64,000 nt of DNA. It comes from an uncultured Planctomycetaceae bacterium. GTDB taxonomy: Bacteria > Planctomycetota > Planctomycetia > Pirellulales > Thermoguttaceae. Both the position numbers and the translations under genes were made by a program. Of the stretch, positions 10,762 to 20,670 are shown piece by piece. How positions within the stretch are numbered: position 1 is the stretch's first letter; each line of letters opens with the position of its first letter. The stretch is taken from the NCBI GenBank assembly GCA_946408825.1, contig CAMJTU010000013.1:26038-90037 (forward strand). Reading direction: 5' to 3'. Below the pieces are notes generated by a model that saw only the letters and a list, made by a program, of their open reading frames with translations, was not told the origin of the DNA and did no database searches.

Positions 10762-11715
10762 TCATCGCGAATAGAAGACCTCGACGGGAAGTCCCGTTTC
10801 GCGCTTGAGCGTCGCCGCGTAGCCGTCCATTTCTTCGTCGGTCAGCGGCGCGACGTCCGGCTCCGCGGGAACGCGCGCGATCGTATAGAGTTGCGTCGAT
10901 TCAATTCGACCGCCGGCGTCGAGAATCTCGCGAAGCCGTCTGCAGTATTGTTCAAATTCGGCGGCGGTAGGCGCCGCGCCGCGCTGGGAGAAAAGCGCCG
11001 TTTGAATTTTAACGCGCCAACGTTTCGCGGCGAACTCGATATTTTCGACAATCCTGCCGAAAGGAATCGCGGCGCGGTCGACGCTCTTGAAACGTTCGGC
11101 GTCGCCCGCGTCGAGTTTTGTCCAAATTTCCCCGTTGGCCGCGTTGAATTGATCGAGCGCCTCGACGATCTCGGGGCGCGTTAGGCGCGTCGCGTTCGTA
11201 ATAAGAACGAGTTTGACGTCGTCCTGATTCAAATTCTTCCGAACCTCGACGAGGCGCGCGACCGCTTCTGGAAATTGAGGCGCAAGCGTCGGCTCGCCGT
11301 CGCCGCTGAACGCGAAGTCGCGAAGGACGCGTTTGCTCGGTTCGACGTCGGCGAAGCGTTCGACGCGGAACAGCTCGCCGTCGAGCGTCGCGCGCGCTAA
11401 ACGCGTCAGCTCCGCCGCGAGAACGTCGAGGTCTACGCGGCAGGCGCAAAGGTCGGGCTTCCGCCGGATAACGTCGAGAGAAGACGCGCGTTCAGGATCG
11501 GTCGTCGCGACGGCTCGTTCGATTTCGGCGCGCCCTTCGCCCCGTTCGACTTGACAGTAGACGCAGCGAAAATTACAGAGTTTCGTCGGACTGAGGTTCA
11601 CTCCGAGCGAAACGCCGTTGGCGCGTCGACTCACGACGGGATAAACGTGACGGTATCCTTCAAACCAACTGGGGTGAAACTGGGTAGACGCGAGAGATTT
11701 CACGTTGAACGTCAT
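10762..11715 (-). CDS. Radical SAM protein (COG0731-like)
   Basis: A 317-residue radical SAM enzyme. The [4Fe-4S] cluster motif CNFRCVYCQ gives Cys 47, 51 and 54. The glycine-rich SAM site appears as FSGDGEPTL, and VLITNATRL and EIWTKLDAGD follow as later strands of the barrel. It resembles the group annotated as wyosine-base-formation-related, which is common in bacteria that do not make wyosine, so the substrate is unknown. The gene stands between ftsH and hpf on the same strand, 27 bases after ftsH has ended on its other side. Confidence 0.8.
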   Translation of the reverse strand: MTFNVKSLASTQFHPSWFEGYRHVYPVVSRRANGVSLGVNLSPTKLCNFRCVYCQVERGEGRAEIERAVATTDPERASSLDVIRRKPDLCACRVDLDVLAAELTRLARATLDGELFRVERFADVEPSKRVLRDFAFSGDGEPTLAPQFPEAVARLVEVRKNLNQDDVKLVLITNATRLTRPEIVEALDQFNAANGEIWTKLDAGDAERFKSVDRAAIPFGRIVENIEFAAKRWRVKIQTALFSQRGAAPTAAEFEQYCRRLREILDAGGRIESTQLYTIARVPAEPDVAPLTDEEMDGYAATLKRETGLPVEVFYSR

Positions 11716-11742
11716 GACGGCTCCTTGTTTTGAAGAAAGGGA

Positions 11743-14406
11743 CTATCTTTCTTCGTCTTCGTCGGAATTGAAATCGTCGTCTGCGTCGCTGCGATTCGCG
11801 TCTCTGGGGTCGGGAAGATTCCAAGGATCGCGCGTGAACGAGAACCCGGAACTGGACTCTTGAACGTCCGTAGGAGTCTCGTCCGACGAGGAAACGTCGT
11901 CCGACGCGGTTTCGGAATCGGCGGAAGGCTCCGGTTTATCGTTGGGCGCGGGGCCGAGAATCTCGATCAGACGCGGACGATCAAGTTCTTCTTCCTCCGT
12001 CAACGCGTCGACGAGTCGGTCGAACATTTCGCGTCGACTGACTATGAGGTCCTCGGCGACTTTGTCCGCTTCAAGAACGATTCGTTTAATTTCGGCGTCG
12101 ATCAGTTCGGCGGTCGCTTCGCTGTAGACGCGTTCGCCCGTCGACATCTCGCGTCCCAAGAAGGGATGCGTTTCCGTATTCGGGAAGGAGACGGGGCCGA
12201 ATCGGTCGCTCATGCCCCAGCGGGCGACCATATCGCGCGCGAGCTCCGTCGCGCGCTGGAGGTCGTTTTCGACTCCGGAGGTCGTTTCCCCGTAGACGAG
12301 CTTTTCCGCAACCCGACCCGCGAGCAGGTGCGCGAGGGACGCCTTCGCTTCCGACGCGTCGTAGCTGAGACGATCCTCTTCCGGAAGGCTCCACGTCACG
12401 CCGAGCGCCTGACCTCGAGGAATAATCGTCACTTTGTGCACCTTGGAGCCGGCGGGCAAGAACCATCCGACGACCGCGTGACCCGCTTCGTGGACGGCGG
12501 TCTTGCGCTTGTTTTCCGGCGTGATGATCTCGTCACGTTTCAGACCGAGCGCGATCTTTTCAAAGGCGAAATCGAAATCGCTCGCCTCGACGACGTCTTT
12601 GTCGTTGCGCGTCGCCCAGAGCGTCGCTTCGTTGACGTAATTGCGAATGTCGGCGCCGGTAAATCCCGCCGTTTGCGCCGCGAGTTTCTGAACGTCGACG
12701 TCGGAGCCGCACGGAATCTTCTTGAGGTACACTTTGAAGATGTCGACGCGGCCGCGCATCGACGGACGACCGACCGTTATATGGCGGTCGAAACGACCGG
12801 GACGCATGAGCGCGGGGTCAAGGACGTCGGGACGGTTCGTCGACGCCATAACCATGACGGAGTCGGTCTGCGTGAAGCCGTCCATCTCGCTCAGAATCTG
12901 GTTGAGCGTCTGTTCTCGTTCGTCTTGACCGCCGCCGACTCCCGCGCCGCGCTGACGGCCGACGGCGTCGATTTCGTCGATGAAGAGAATCGAGGGCGCG
13001 TTCTCGCGCGCCGTCGAGAAGAGGTCGCGTACTCGGCTCGCGCCGACCCCGACGAACATCTGAATGAATTCAGAGCCGTTAATCGAGTAGAACGGAACGC
13101 CCGCCTCGCCGGCGACCGCGCGCGCAAGCAACGTCTTGCCCGTGCCCGGAGGGCCGAATAACAGCGTGCCGCGGGGAACCCTCGCGCCCATACGCTCGTA
13201 CTTTTCGGGGTTCTTCAAGAAGTCGACGACTTCGACCAGCTCCGCTTTGACTTGGTCCATGCCCGCGACGTCGTCGAACGTCGCGCGTTTGCTGGAGTCC
13301 GGATCGTACTTCTTGGCGAGACTCCGCGTCGCTCCGAACGGACTGCCGACCATGAACGAATCGCGCGCGCTCCGCATCATGCGGAAAAGGAAGACGAAGA
13401 AGACGACCGTGACGCCGATGGAGAGGAGCGTCAGCCACATCGAGTTGTCCGTCTGCGGAATCGACTCGTAAGATTTCAGGTTGTCGCGCAGCCGCTTGTC
13501 GAGCGAATTGTCGGCGTAAGCGAAATCGGGAACTTCGCACTCATAACGATTGTAGAAGACTCGATCGAAAGGTTTCTGCGTTTTACGATCGATCATCTGC
13601 ATCGCATGACGAGGGTTGAAACGCCCCATATTGACCGGTTTGAGTTCCCAGCGTTGATCGATTTGGCGGCATAGCCGATAGTTTTCGGCGAACTCGCGCT
13701 TGACCGCCGCGATATCGTCGTCGCTCGCGGTCCAAGGGAGATTCCGCGAGCGATAAACCTCGTCCGTCTCCTTGTTTGCCATGACGATCGAAACGTATTT
13801 TTCGGCGCGGGACACATGCTCGACGCGCAGCTCAATGTTATTGAATTCCTCTTCGAGTTCGGAATTGAGCGTCTGCGCGGCGTTAGGATGCGCGCGGTCA
13901 TACTGCGCGACGGCGGTCGCGAACATCTTTTCGCCGTCGGGAATCAACTCGACCCACTCCGTGAGTTTAGGGTCTTCTCGGAGCGAGCCTGAGAGCGTTT
14001 TGCCGCGAAGTTCCGCGGAGACGATTCGACCGTCGTCGAGCATCCTGTTAAAGGCCGTCCACGTTATCTCCGTGACCTTCGGAGTAAAGATAGAACGATA
14101 ACCGATCAAGAGCGTCGCGGCGATTGCGAGCATAAAAATGACAACCGCCGTCGAAGGGCGACGCGAAGAGTCGGGAAACTGAGGAGGCTCGTTTCCGTCG
14201 CCGCCTCCGTCGTTATTCTGACGAGGCTCTTGGGGTTTCGCAGGACGTTTGAATTTATCGGGAATCCGGTTATAAGCGTCTTCGCTGATCGGCGGCTTTT
14301 TCGAACGCTGGCCGTTCGAGGGTTGCTCTTTTCCGTCGCCGTCTTTCATAAACATAGCGCCGGGGAAGGAGTCAACGCGTCGATGAAGTTTCATAGGAAA
14401 ATCCAT
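11743..14406 (-). CDS. ftsH: ATP-dependent zinc metalloprotease FtsH
   Basis: An 887-residue FtsH, longer than the usual 620-700. A basic, disordered N-terminus precedes a first membrane segment near 82-105 ([19 protein letters not shown]). A large periplasmic region of about 200 residues follows, then a second membrane segment near 325-345 ([17 protein letters not shown]). The AAA domain has Walker A GPPGTGKT near 418 and [16 protein letters not shown], with the arginine finger region [11 protein letters not shown]. The zinc site HEAGH is near 640. The C-terminal tail is acidic and low complexity. It degrades membrane and soluble proteins. The start is uncertain: no clear ribosome binding site precedes the ATG at 14404-14406 or the one four codons later. 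Confidence 0.95.
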   Translation of the reverse strand: MDFPMKLHRRVDSFPGAMFMKDGDGKEQPSNGQRSKKPPISEDAYNRIPDKFKRPAKPQEPRQNNDGGGDGNEPPQFPDSSRRPSTAVVIFMLAIAATLLIGYRSIFTPKVTEITWTAFNRMLDDGRIVSAELRGKTLSGSLREDPKLTEWVELIPDGEKMFATAVAQYDRAHPNAAQTLNSELEEEFNNIELRVEHVSRAEKYVSIVMANKETDEVYRSRNLPWTASDDDIAAVKREFAENYRLCRQIDQRWELKPVNMGRFNPRHAMQMIDRKTQKPFDRVFYNRYECEVPDFAYADNSLDKRLRDNLKSYESIPQTDNSMWLTLLSIGVTVVFFVFLFRMMRSARDSFMVGSPFGATRSLAKKYDPDSSKRATFDDVAGMDQVKAELVEVVDFLKNPEKYERMGARVPRGTLLFGPPGTGKTLLARAVAGEAGVPFYSINGSEFIQMFVGVGASRVRDLFSTARENAPSILFIDEIDAVGRQRGAGVGGGQDEREQTLNQILSEMDGFTQTDSVMVMASTNRPDVLDPALMRPGRFDRHITVGRPSMRGRVDIFKVYLKKIPCGSDVDVQKLAAQTAGFTGADIRNYVNEATLWATRNDKDVVEASDFDFAFEKIALGLKRDEIITPENKRKTAVHEAGHAVVGWFLPAGSKVHKVTIIPRGQALGVTWSLPEEDRLSYDASEAKASLAHLLAGRVAEKLVYGETTSGVENDLQRATELARDMVARWGMSDRFGPVSFPNTETHPFLGREMSTGERVYSEATAELIDAEIKRIVLEADKVAEDLIVSRREMFDRLVDALTEEEELDRPRLIEILGPAPNDKPEPSADSETASDDVSSSDETPTDVQESSSGFSFTRDPWNLPDPRDANRSDADDDFNSDEDEER

Positions 14407-14776
14407 TGCTAGGTAATCGTCGGATTATAACGTCGTAAAGTTTTGTGAGACAATGACGACGAGGTCGGGGCGCGTAACGCGCAACCCTCCTCTCGTCATT
14501 ATAACGCTGGAGCAGATTTTTTCTACCCTTGACCTTATTTCTTTTCTATTCCGTACAACCCTTTCAATTAGACCCGCGCCTTTTATGTTCCGCATTCTAT
14601 GAACGAACGACGGGGTTCCTTCATGTTTTAGGAACTTTCCTCACGGCTTGCAGGAGGAAAGGGAAAGGGTACAATGAGCAGAATCATGGGCGCGTGGGGG
14701 ACGCGTCGACAAGTCCCTTCCCGCCGCTCAATTCGGAGAAGCGAAGCCGACCGCCCTAAACGAAGGAAGACGCCGT
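14407..14776. other. Divergent ftsH / uvrA-like intergenic region
   Basis: 370 bases between two divergent genes, so it must hold both promoters. I see no convincing box pair. Near its right end an AGGAGG and an AAAGGG run precede an ATG at 14674 that opens a 42-codon frame overlapping the uvrA-like start out of frame; it is described under findings. Confidence 0.4.
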
Positions 14777-17700
14777 ATGACTTCAACATCGTCTCGAACT
14801 AAAGACCGCCGCGACGACGCCAATCAAATCCGTGTTCGAGGCGCGCGCGCCAACAACCTGAATTCCGTCAATCTTGACGTTCCTTACAGAAAATTGACGC
14901 TCTTTTGCGGTCCGAGCGGAAGCGGCAAAAGCGCGTTGGCGTTGAAGGTTCTTTACGCCGAGGGGCGCAGACGCTACGTCGAGTGCTTCGCGCCTTCCAT
15001 TCGCGCGCTGCTCGAAAAATTCGACAAACCGGAAGTCGATTCTATCGAAGGGCTGCCTCCCGCGGTAGGAGTCGCGTCGCGCCAAGGAAAGATTAGTCCG
15101 CGCGCGACCGTCGGAACCGCGACGGAGATCTTTAACTACTTTCGGCTTCTCTTTTCCGCCGTCGGCAAGCAGTACTGTCTGAGTTGCGGACGCGAGATTC
15201 GGTCCTATTCTGTCGATACGGTATGGGACGCGCTCAGTCGTCAGAACGACGGCGTCGAAGCCCTAATCTGTTTCGCTCCTGATTTACGTTCTTACGAAGG
15301 GCGGAGCGTCGTCGATATCGAGGACGAACTTCGAAAGCGCTCCTTTAGGCGCGTCGTCGTCGACGGCGAGATTTTTAAACTGGACGATCCCGAAGGAATT
15401 CCTCCGGCAAAATTCCAGATGGCGAAGATGCTCCAGACCGCGGCGGCTCATGCCGACGACGAATCGACGACGACGTTGGCGGAGTACGGGCTGCGACAGG
15501 AATCGTCCTTTAAAAAATCCAGGCGTGAGAACAACGACGACGCGTCCGACGAACAGAACGACGACGGCAAGCTGTCGTCGCGTATTCTCATGCTCGATCC
15601 TGACGCCGACCATTGTCGCGTTAAGAACTATCTTGAAAAGATCGCCGAAGTCCGCAAGACCCCGCCGCCGCGAATTTTCGTCGTCGTTTCTCGCGTGAGG
15701 ATAGGCAAGACGGGCGCCGATCAGATGAAAGAGGCTGTTGCGACGGCTTTTAAATTTGGCGATTCCCGATGCTGGGTTCTCTTCAATTCTCAACCCGACG
15801 ACTGCGATTTCCAAGAGACGATTCAAATCGACGGTAAAACGACGTTCCCCGTCTGCTTTAGCGGTTCCCGACGGTGTTCCGTGTGCGGCGTCGATTATCC
15901 TGAGTTAGAGCCGAACCTGTTCAGTAGTTCCGCCCCCGCCGGCGCCTGTGAAATGTGCGGCGGCGTCGGCTCCATTACGACCTTCGACGAAGACGTCGTC
16001 ATTCCCGACAAATCGCGAACCTTAACAGACGGCGCGATCGCTCCGTGGCGTTCTTCCGCGCAGGAGGACGAGTCCGAGGAAGACGAGTCCAACTTTGACG
16101 ATCTCGACCAGAGCGAGGAAGAAGAAGAGGAGAAAAAAAAGTCGAAGGGCGAAAAGCCGTTGACTTTGTACCAGCAACGACTCAAGCAATACGTTTCGGA
16201 AGAGACAGATCCGACGACCGGCGCGCCGCTGCTGCCCCTTGACGTTCCTTTCCGAGAGTTTACGAATCAACAGCGCCGCCTCCTCTTTAACGGCTCGTCG
16301 ACGTCGGACGCGAAGGGGATTAACGGGTTCTTTGCCGAACTGTTGGGCGAGAAATATAAGATGCACGTTAGGGTGTTTCTCGCGAAATATCAGAAGCCGA
16401 TCCCATGTCTATACTGTCATGGCAAGCGGTTCCGCAAAGAAACGCTGGGCGTTAAGTTCGCCGGTAAGACGATCTTCGACTTCTCGACGTCGCGCGTGTC
16501 TGAACTTCTCAAAACGCTGCGCGCCGTCAAACTCTCCGAGGAAGAGGAAAAACGCGCCGGCTTTGTTTTTCGTCAGATATGCGGACGACTGGAGTATCTT
16601 GAACGGGTCGGACTCGGCTATCTCTCGCTCGATCGTCAGATTAAGACCCTTAGCGTCGGCGAGATTCGCCGCGTCGACCTGACAAAAGCGCTCGCTTCCG
16701 ATCTGGTCGATATGCTTTACGTGCTGGACGAGCCGTCGACGGGGCTGCATCCGTCGGAAACGGAACGGCTTGCGAAAACGCTCCTTGAACTGCGCGACCG
16801 GGGAAACACCGTCGTCGTGACGGATAATTCTCCCGCGCTTATTGGCGTCGCCGACAATATCGTCGAATTCGGAGTCGAGCCGGGCGTCGGCGGGACCGTC
16901 ATGTTCCAAGGAACGGCCAAGGAGTTGTTGGAGAATAAGGACTCCCTTACGGGCGAGTTTCTCACAGGACGGCGTTCCGGCGTTTCTTCTCGGAGACGCG
17001 ACGTTAAAAACTGCGATCTCTTGGAACTCACAGGCGCGAGAGGACGCAATCTCAAAAATGTGAGTTTGGCGATTCCTCTCGGGACGTTCTGCCTTGCGAC
17101 GGGCGTCAGCGGGGCGGGGAAGAGGTCGCTCGTTTGCGACACGCTTTTCCCGGCGCTGGCGCGGAAAATTAGCGTCGGAACGACGCAGAACGTCGAACCG
17201 CTTCCCTTTGACGCGCTCAGCGGCTACGAGAATCTTGAAGAGGTCAAATTCATCAATCAGGAGCCGATAGGACGTTCGCCGCGTTCTAATCCCGCGACGT
17301 ATTTGCGCATTTTCGACGAAATTCGCGCGATCTACGCCGACACGGAGGACGCGAAGAGGAAGGGATTCAAGCCCAAGGACTTCAGCTTTAACGTCGAGGG
17401 CGGACGCTGCGAGACCTGCCGCGGCGAAGGATACGTGCAGGCGGATATGAAGTTCCTCGCCGACGTCTATACGCGATGCCCGATGTGCGACGGCAAGAGA
17501 TATCGGGCGCCGATTCTCGATATCCTCTACGAGACTCGCAACATTGCGCAGGCGCTTGAGCAAACGGCTCAAGAAGCGTTTGGCTTTTTCCGCAAGTATC
17601 CCAAAATCACCCACAAATTGCAGTGCATGATCGACGTCGGGCTCGGTTATCTCCCGTTAGGACGGCCTGGAAACACGCTTTCCGGAGGCGAGTCTCAACT

Positions 17701-18022
17701 TCTGAAGTTAGCGGCGGAACTTTCGTCCCGAAAAAGGGCGACGCTCTTCATTCTCGACGAACCGACCGCCGGTCTGCACTTTGCCGACGTCGCGCGCTTG
17801 ATCAACGTTTTCAACGATCTTGTCGACGCGGGCGCGTCGCTCCTCGTGATCGATCATCACCCGCTTATGATGAAGGCGGCGGATTATATCGTCGATATGG
17901 GACCGGGCTCGGGCGAAGACGGGGGCCGAATCGTCGCCGAAGGAACGCCCGAAGAACTCGCGCTGCGTCCCGATTCGTTAACGGGGCGCGTCCTCGCGTC
18001 GAAGCGGGTCTTCGTCGAGTAG
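14777..18022 (+). CDS. UvrA-like excinuclease subunit paralogue with one degenerate ATP site
   Basis: A 1081-residue protein with full UvrA architecture, longer than E. coli UvrA (940). First half: Walker A GPSGSGKSA at 45-53, the UvrB-binding and insertion regions, zinc Cys pairs CLSC and CSVC plus CEMC, and a signature altered to LSVGE near 625. An acidic linker of E, D and K lies near 428-458. Second half: Walker A altered to GVSGAGKRS near 775, zinc module CETC to CPMC near 880-905, an intact LSGGE near 969 and Walker B FILDEPTAGLH. Thus the site built from Walker A-I and signature II looks intact while the other is degenerate on both faces. AAGGAAG precedes the ATG. Likely a non-canonical UvrA; a role in damage recognition or another DNA transaction is inference. 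Confidence 0.85.
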   Translation: MTSTSSRTKDRRDDANQIRVRGARANNLNSVNLDVPYRKLTLFCGPSGSGKSALALKVLYAEGRRRYVECFAPSIRALLEKFDKPEVDSIEGLPPAVGVASRQGKISPRATVGTATEIFNYFRLLFSAVGKQYCLSCGREIRSYSVDTVWDALSRQNDGVEALICFAPDLRSYEGRSVVDIEDELRKRSFRRVVVDGEIFKLDDPEGIPPAKFQMAKMLQTAAAHADDESTTTLAEYGLRQESSFKKSRRENNDDASDEQNDDGKLSSRILMLDPDADHCRVKNYLEKIAEVRKTPPPRIFVVVSRVRIGKTGADQMKEAVATAFKFGDSRCWVLFNSQPDDCDFQETIQIDGKTTFPVCFSGSRRCSVCGVDYPELEPNLFSSSAPAGACEMCGGVGSITTFDEDVVIPDKSRTLTDGAIAPWRSSAQEDESEEDESNFDDLDQSEEEEEEKKKSKGEKPLTLYQQRLKQYVSEETDPTTGAPLLPLDVPFREFTNQQRRLLFNGSSTSDAKGINGFFAELLGEKYKMHVRVFLAKYQKPIPCLYCHGKRFRKETLGVKFAGKTIFDFSTSRVSELLKTLRAVKLSEEEEKRAGFVFRQICGRLEYLERVGLGYLSLDRQIKTLSVGEIRRVDLTKALASDLVDMLYVLDEPSTGLHPSETERLAKTLLELRDRGNTVVVTDNSPALIGVADNIVEFGVEPGVGGTVMFQGTAKELLENKDSLTGEFLTGRRSGVSSRRRDVKNCDLLELTGARGRNLKNVSLAIPLGTFCLATGVSGAGKRSLVCDTLFPALARKISVGTTQNVEPLPFDALSGYENLEEVKFINQEPIGRSPRSNPATYLRIFDEIRAIYADTEDAKRKGFKPKDFSFNVEGGRCETCRGEGYVQADMKFLADVYTRCPMCDGKRYRAPILDILYETRNIAQALEQTAQEAFGFFRKYPKITHKLQCMIDVGLGYLPLGRPGNTLSGGESQLLKLAAELSSRKRATLFILDEPTAGLHFADVARLINVFNDLVDAGASLLVIDHHPLMMKAADYIVDMGPGSGEDGGRIVAEGTPEELALRPDSLTGRVLASKRVFVE

Positions 18023-18064
18023 CGGAGTCGGAAAAGTCGGTTCGGCGGGGACGAGACGCGGCGC

Positions 18065-18092
18065 TTGCCAAAGCGCCGACGCGTGATATAAT
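18065..18092 (+). promoter_or_regulatory. Sigma-70-type promoter for ilvN
   Basis: TTGCCA (18065-18070) and TATAAT (18087-18092) with a 16-base spacer. Transcription would start near 18099, leaving a leader of about 80 bases before ilvN. No attenuator peptide with branched-chain codons is apparent in that leader. Confidence 0.68.
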
Positions 18093-18180
18093 GCCGGGAA
18101 TTGCTTAACGATCGGACGGTTAGCCTCCGTCCTTTCACGCTAGATCATTTTTTAACGGCGTCTGCCTGCGGACAATAGTC

Positions 18181-18672
18181 ATGAGAAACGTATTTTCACT
18201 TTGCGTGCAGAACGTTCCCGGCGTGCTCTCGCACGTCGCGGGGATGCTCGCTGCGCGCGGTTACAACGTCGATAGTCTCACGGTTTGCGCCGCCGAAAAT
18301 CCCGCTCTGTCTAATATGACGATTGTGCTTGACGTCGATCCGAGGGTTGCGGATCAAGTCGGCAGTCAACTCCAGAAGCTGGTGACGGCGGTCGAGACGC
18401 ATAATCTTTCGAGAGTGCCCCACATCGAGCGCGAACTGGCGCTAATCAGAGTCGAGGTCGCGCCGAGCGAGCGCACCGGCGTCGTGGAATTGACGAATAT
18501 CTTCCGCGCGAAGATCGTCGACGTCGCGCCTATGTCGTTGCTGGTGGAAATTTCGGGCGAAGGTTCGAAGATCGACGCGTTTGTCGCCGCCCTTCATCCG
18601 TGTAAAATCGTGAGTTTGACACGGTCCGGCTCCATCGCCACCCCTCGAGGCGACCAGCCTAAGAAAGAATAA
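18181..18672 (+). CDS. ilvN: Acetolactate synthase small (regulatory) subunit
   Basis: A 163-residue regulatory subunit of acetohydroxyacid synthase, the first common step of branched-chain amino acid synthesis, mediating feedback inhibition by valine. The N-terminal ACT domain shows NVPGVLSHVAGMLAARGYNVDSLTV, including the conserved GYN(I/V)DSL stretch; the C-terminal domain begins ELALIRVEVAPSERTGV. The catalytic subunit gene ilvB is not adjacent: upstream is the uvrA-like gene. ilvC follows 130 bases on after a weak hairpin, so the pathway is only partly clustered. Confidence 0.93.
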   Translation: MRNVFSLCVQNVPGVLSHVAGMLAARGYNVDSLTVCAAENPALSNMTIVLDVDPRVADQVGSQLQKLVTAVETHNLSRVPHIERELALIRVEVAPSERTGVVELTNIFRAKIVDVAPMSLLVEISGEGSKIDAFVAALHPCKIVSLTRSGSIATPRGDQPKKE

Positions 18673-18680
18673 CGATTACG

Positions 18681-18709
18681 ACGCCGCCGACTTGAATCGC
18701 GGCGTTTTG
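18681..18709 (+). terminator. Weak hairpin after ilvN
   Basis: A 7-base GC stem (18681-18687 with 18699-18705) with an 11-base loop, followed by a short T-run (TTTTGG). It may attenuate rather than fully stop transcription into ilvC. Confidence 0.45.
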
Positions 18710-18802
18710 GATATTACTACGCGACGTGCGTCAGGTTGTTACGACGAAGCGCCTCCGTTGCGGAAAAGAACCTTTTTTAATTTGATTGGGAGTTTATAGG
18801 TT

Positions 18803-19807
18803 ATGGCAGCGACAAAATACTATGACGCCGACGCGGACCTTTCCGTCTTGAAAGACAAAACGATCGCTATGTTGGGCTACGGTTCTCAGGGACACGCCCA
18901 CGCTCAGAACCTGCGCGACAGCGGCTGCAAGGTCGTCGTCGCCCAGCGCAAGGGCTCCGAGAATTATAAGCTCGCCGTTGAAGCCGGATTTGAGCCGGTC
19001 TCCATTGAGGAAGCGGTCAAGCAGGCGGATATCGTCGTTCTCACGCTGCCTGACGAAATCCAGGGCAAGATTTTCCGCGAGCAGATTCGTCCGAACCTCA
19101 AGCCGGACGCGATTATTCTCACGACCCACGGCTTCAACGTCCATTACGGACAGTTTGACCTTCCGGAAGGCAACCGCGCGATCATGATCGCCCCGAAGGG
19201 TCCCGGTCATTTGGTTCGTTCTGAATTCGTGAAGGGCGGCGGCGTCCCGTGCCTCATCGCGCTCGACGACAAATGCGGCGAACGTGAAAAGGCGATCGGT
19301 CTCGCTTACGCTAAGGGCATCGGCGGAACGCGCGGCGGCGTCATTCAGACGACCTTCAAAGAAGAGACCGAAACCGACCTCTTCGGCGAACAAGCGGTTC
19401 TTTGCGGCGGCGTCAGCCACCTGATTCAGGCGGGCTTCGAAACCCTCGTCGAAGCCGGATACGAGCCGGAAATGGCGTACTTCGAATGCATGCATGAAAT
19501 GAAGCTCATCGTCGACCTCTTCTACCAGGGCGGTCTGAGCTATATGCGTTATTCGATCTCCAACACGGCTGAATACGGCGACTATACCCGCGGTCCTCGC
19601 GTTATCACGGAAGACACGAAGAAGGCGATGCGCAAGATCCTCGACGAAATTCAGGACGGCACGTTCGCTCGCGAATGGCTCCTTGAGAACCAGGTCAACG
19701 CGCCTCGCTTCAAGCGCCTCCGCGCGATTCATCACGATCACCTGATCGAAAAGGTTGGCAAGAGCCTCCGCAAGATGATGACTTGGATCGACGCCAAGGA
19801 ATTCTGA
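18803..19807 (+). CDS. ilvC: Ketol-acid reductoisomerase (NADP+), class I
   Basis: A 334-residue class I enzyme. It converts acetolactate to dihydroxyisovalerate with a Mg-dependent alkyl shift and NAD(P)H reduction. The Rossmann motif is [18 protein letters not shown] near 28-45. The cofactor-selecting loop is QRKGSENY. The C-terminal knotted domain has [14 protein letters not shown] with the metal-binding Asp and Glu, and [13 protein letters not shown]. Codon use here is more biased toward a subset of codons than in the neighbours, in line with high expression. A hairpin pair follows the stop. Confidence 0.97.
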   Translation: MAATKYYDADADLSVLKDKTIAMLGYGSQGHAHAQNLRDSGCKVVVAQRKGSENYKLAVEAGFEPVSIEEAVKQADIVVLTLPDEIQGKIFREQIRPNLKPDAIILTTHGFNVHYGQFDLPEGNRAIMIAPKGPGHLVRSEFVKGGGVPCLIALDDKCGEREKAIGLAYAKGIGGTRGGVIQTTFKEETETDLFGEQAVLCGGVSHLIQAGFETLVEAGYEPEMAYFECMHEMKLIVDLFYQGGLSYMRYSISNTAEYGDYTRGPRVITEDTKKAMRKILDEIQDGTFAREWLLENQVNAPRFKRLRAIHHDHLIEKVGKSLRKMMTWIDAKEF

Positions 19808-19820
19808 TCTGCGCGAGTTT

Positions 19821-19892
19821 AAGCGCGAAAAACGCGCTTGGAACCCAGTGAAAAAACAGAGCGGGGGAAGCGTTTGACGACGTTTCCCCCCT
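19821..19892 (+). terminator. Hairpin pair after ilvC
   Basis: A 7-base stem (19821-19827 with 19833-19839) and a second, longer stem built from GGGGGAA and TTTCCCCC (about 19863-19872 with 19881-19890). Neither has a long T-run, but their place right after ilvC makes termination likely. Confidence 0.5.
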
Positions 19893-19932
19893 TCGTTTAT
19901 CCGTTTCTCGAAGAAGTAAGGACGACGCGCCC

Positions 19933-20403
19933 GTGAAACCTACGCCTCCTCCGGAAAAAGGCAAGATCGCCGGAATCGACTTCGGCTCCGTCCGCATTGG
20001 GGTCGCGGTTTGCGACGCGGAGCGTCTGATCGCTTTTCCTTACGAGATATGGCGCCGCAAGAACGAGAAGCTCGACCTTGAGCATTTTCAAACGCTTGTC
20101 AAAGAGGAAAAGATCGTCCATTTCGTCGTCGGACTCCCTCTGCACTGCAGCGGCGAAATGAGCGAAAAGGCGCGCCAAGCGTTGGAGTTCGCCGCCAAAC
20201 TCGCCGACGCGACCGGATGTTCCGTCGACTTCCTCGACGAGCGTTTTACAAGCGTCATCGCGGACGATATGCTGCGGCAGGCGGGAATCAAGGCGAAAAA
20301 ACGCAAACAAAACGTCGACGATATCGCCGCTCAAATCATTCTCTCGAACTATCTCGAACGCGGTTGCGTCGGTACGACCGAGCTGGAATCCCTCGAAGAC
20401 TGA
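19933..20403 (+). CDS. ruvX: Holliday junction resolvase-like protein YqgF/RuvX
   Basis: 156 residues from a GTG start preceded by GTAAGGACG. An RNase H-fold member of the YqgF family, implicated in pre-16S rRNA 5' end processing. Family motifs are GIDFGSVRIGVAVCD near 14-28, VVGLPLHCSGE near 64, DFLDERFTSV near 99 and the final acidic site VDDIAAQIIL near 128. Ends in a short acidic tail. It stands alone between ilvC and the AT-rich island. Confidence 0.92.
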   Translation: MKPTPPPEKGKIAGIDFGSVRIGVAVCDAERLIAFPYEIWRRKNEKLDLEHFQTLVKEEKIVHFVVGLPLHCSGEMSEKARQALEFAAKLADATGCSVDFLDERFTSVIADDMLRQAGIKAKKRKQNVDDIAAQIILSNYLERGCVGTTELESLED

Positions 20404-20670
20404 CGCCGCGCCACGCGCCAAGCTTAGCCGCGCTCGGCCCCTTTCTGTATGCGTCCGCTCGTTTTCTCTGTGGCGCGTTGGTCTTTGTCTTAACGTTTTC
20501 TAATAATTAACGTTTTCTTGTAAACTGCCGAATTTTGAATTTCGCCAAAACGACGGATAAATTTTCGCCAAATCGAGGGTCAAATTTTCGCCAAATCGAA
20601 GGTTTTTGTCTTAAAATTACTATAACGACCAGATAAAATAAGATTGTCGAATAAAAACGAGGGATTTCGT
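20404..20670. other. AT-rich intergenic island with short direct repeats
   Basis: 267 bases that turn sharply AT-rich after about 20480. It contains two copies of TTAACGTTTTCT (20490-20501 and 20507-20518) and the 23-base tandem repeats listed separately. No gene is visible. Together with the broken ATPase gene that follows, this looks like a decayed insertion. Confidence 0.6.
20543..20611. repeat. Three 23-base tandem repeats
   Basis: Three head-to-tail units start at 20543, 20566 and 20589, each opening CGCCAAA(A/T)CGA and rich in T at the end. Units 1 and 2 differ at a few positions; the third diverges in its second half. Too short and without spacers for CRISPR. They may be binding sites or remnants of an element end. 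Confidence 0.7.

Noticed and set aside
11860..13161. A 433-codon frame antisense to ftsH
   Set aside because: Same codon-bias effect; composition is low complexity and no start signal is present.
14529..14759. A 76-codon frame before the uvrA-like gene
   Set aside because: No start signal, no domain, and mixed composition typical of noncoding DNA.
20543..20611. CRISPR-like repeat
   Set aside because: Units are tandem, only three, without spacers and without cas genes.
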